Origin: CAVVYA01 sp963752345
Lineage (GTDB): Bacteria > Pseudomonadota > Alphaproteobacteria > SMXQ01
Assembly (NCBI GenBank): GCA_963752345.1
Contig: CAVVYA010000001.1
Span: forward strand, 1-43,752
Reading direction: 5' to 3'
Length of the DNA: 43,752 nucleotides
Part shown: positions 43,682 through 43,752 of the stretch, one piece after another
Layout of the letters: the number at the start of each line of letters is the position of its first letter
Numbering within the stretch: position 1 is the stretch's first letter
The notes under the pieces: model-generated
Seen by the model: only the letters and a program-made list of their open reading frames with translations
Told to the model about the DNA's origin: nothing
The model's database searches: none
Translations under genes and position numbers: made by a program

Positions 43682-43752
43682 CGGAACCTCGGAACTCGGG
43701 TCACTCGGACAGGAAAGGCTGGGTGGCGCAGCATAAGGAACCGACGGGCGGC

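Noticed and set aside
1..43752. tRNA, rRNA, CRISPR, prophage or toxin–antitoxin loci
   Set aside because: No cloverleaf arm sequences, spaced repeats, phage genes or paired small toxin-like genes were recognised by eye; a covariance search could still find something small.

Overview
The window is GC-rich chromosomal DNA from an alphaproteobacterium. The main evidence is gene order: argS–SPOR–nagZ–scpA–scpB, then tatA–tatB–tatC–serS–surE–pcm–LysM/M23, then yajC–secD–secF with homologues of the mitochondrial complex I assembly factors NDUFAF3 and NDUFAF6. A Rhodospirillales-like or related environmental lineage fits, but the sequence alone does not fix the order. No rRNA, tRNA, CRISPR array, prophage or conjugative module was seen.

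Left part (1–13.2 kb), accessory: a soluble GAF/HisKA_2 sensor kinase, a small hypothetical protein, a LepB-like protein with an altered catalytic residue, a zinc-uptake operon read leftwards from a Zur-type dyad at about 7.74 kb (DUF2946-like protein, coiled-coil porin-like outer membrane protein, ZnuA, ZnuB), an ABM-domain protein, trmFO, and a large hybrid histidine kinase. Two insertion sequences sit here. An IS5-family copy splits znuA, flanked by CTAG on both sides. A truncated IS630-family copy lies between trmFO and the hybrid kinase.

Middle (13.2–25.8 kb): core envelope and secretion genes. These are the NDUFAF6-like and Mth938/NDUFAF3-like proteins, a PuuD-like membrane protein preceded by a 32-residue single-span peptide, SecF/SecD/YajC, a DUF815 ATPase, a LysM/degenerate-LytM lipoprotein, Pcm, SurE, SerRS, and TatC/TatB with two tandem TatA proteins.

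From 25.8 to 30.2 kb an iron(III) ABC transporter (ATPase, fused permease, binding protein) lies between the scp and tat blocks. Its leader has a Fur-like and an FNR/FixK-like site, and a hairpin terminator separates the binding-protein gene from the permease gene.

Right part (30.2–43.7 kb): scpB/scpA, an M50 protease, nagZ, a SPOR protein, argS and dgt read leftwards; erpA diverges from dgt. REP-like palindromes, a DOPA-dioxygenase-like gene, xthA, a DUF1499 protein, osmC and ilvD follow.

About ten genes, several normally essential, carry single-base frame breaks or a nonsense codon (outer membrane protein, trmFO, DUF815, tatC, scpB, SPOR gene, dgt, xthA, ilvD). In each case an intact family member is readable across frames. 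This looks more like an error-prone draft assembly than decay. The IS insertion in znuA is different: it is a clean biological event.
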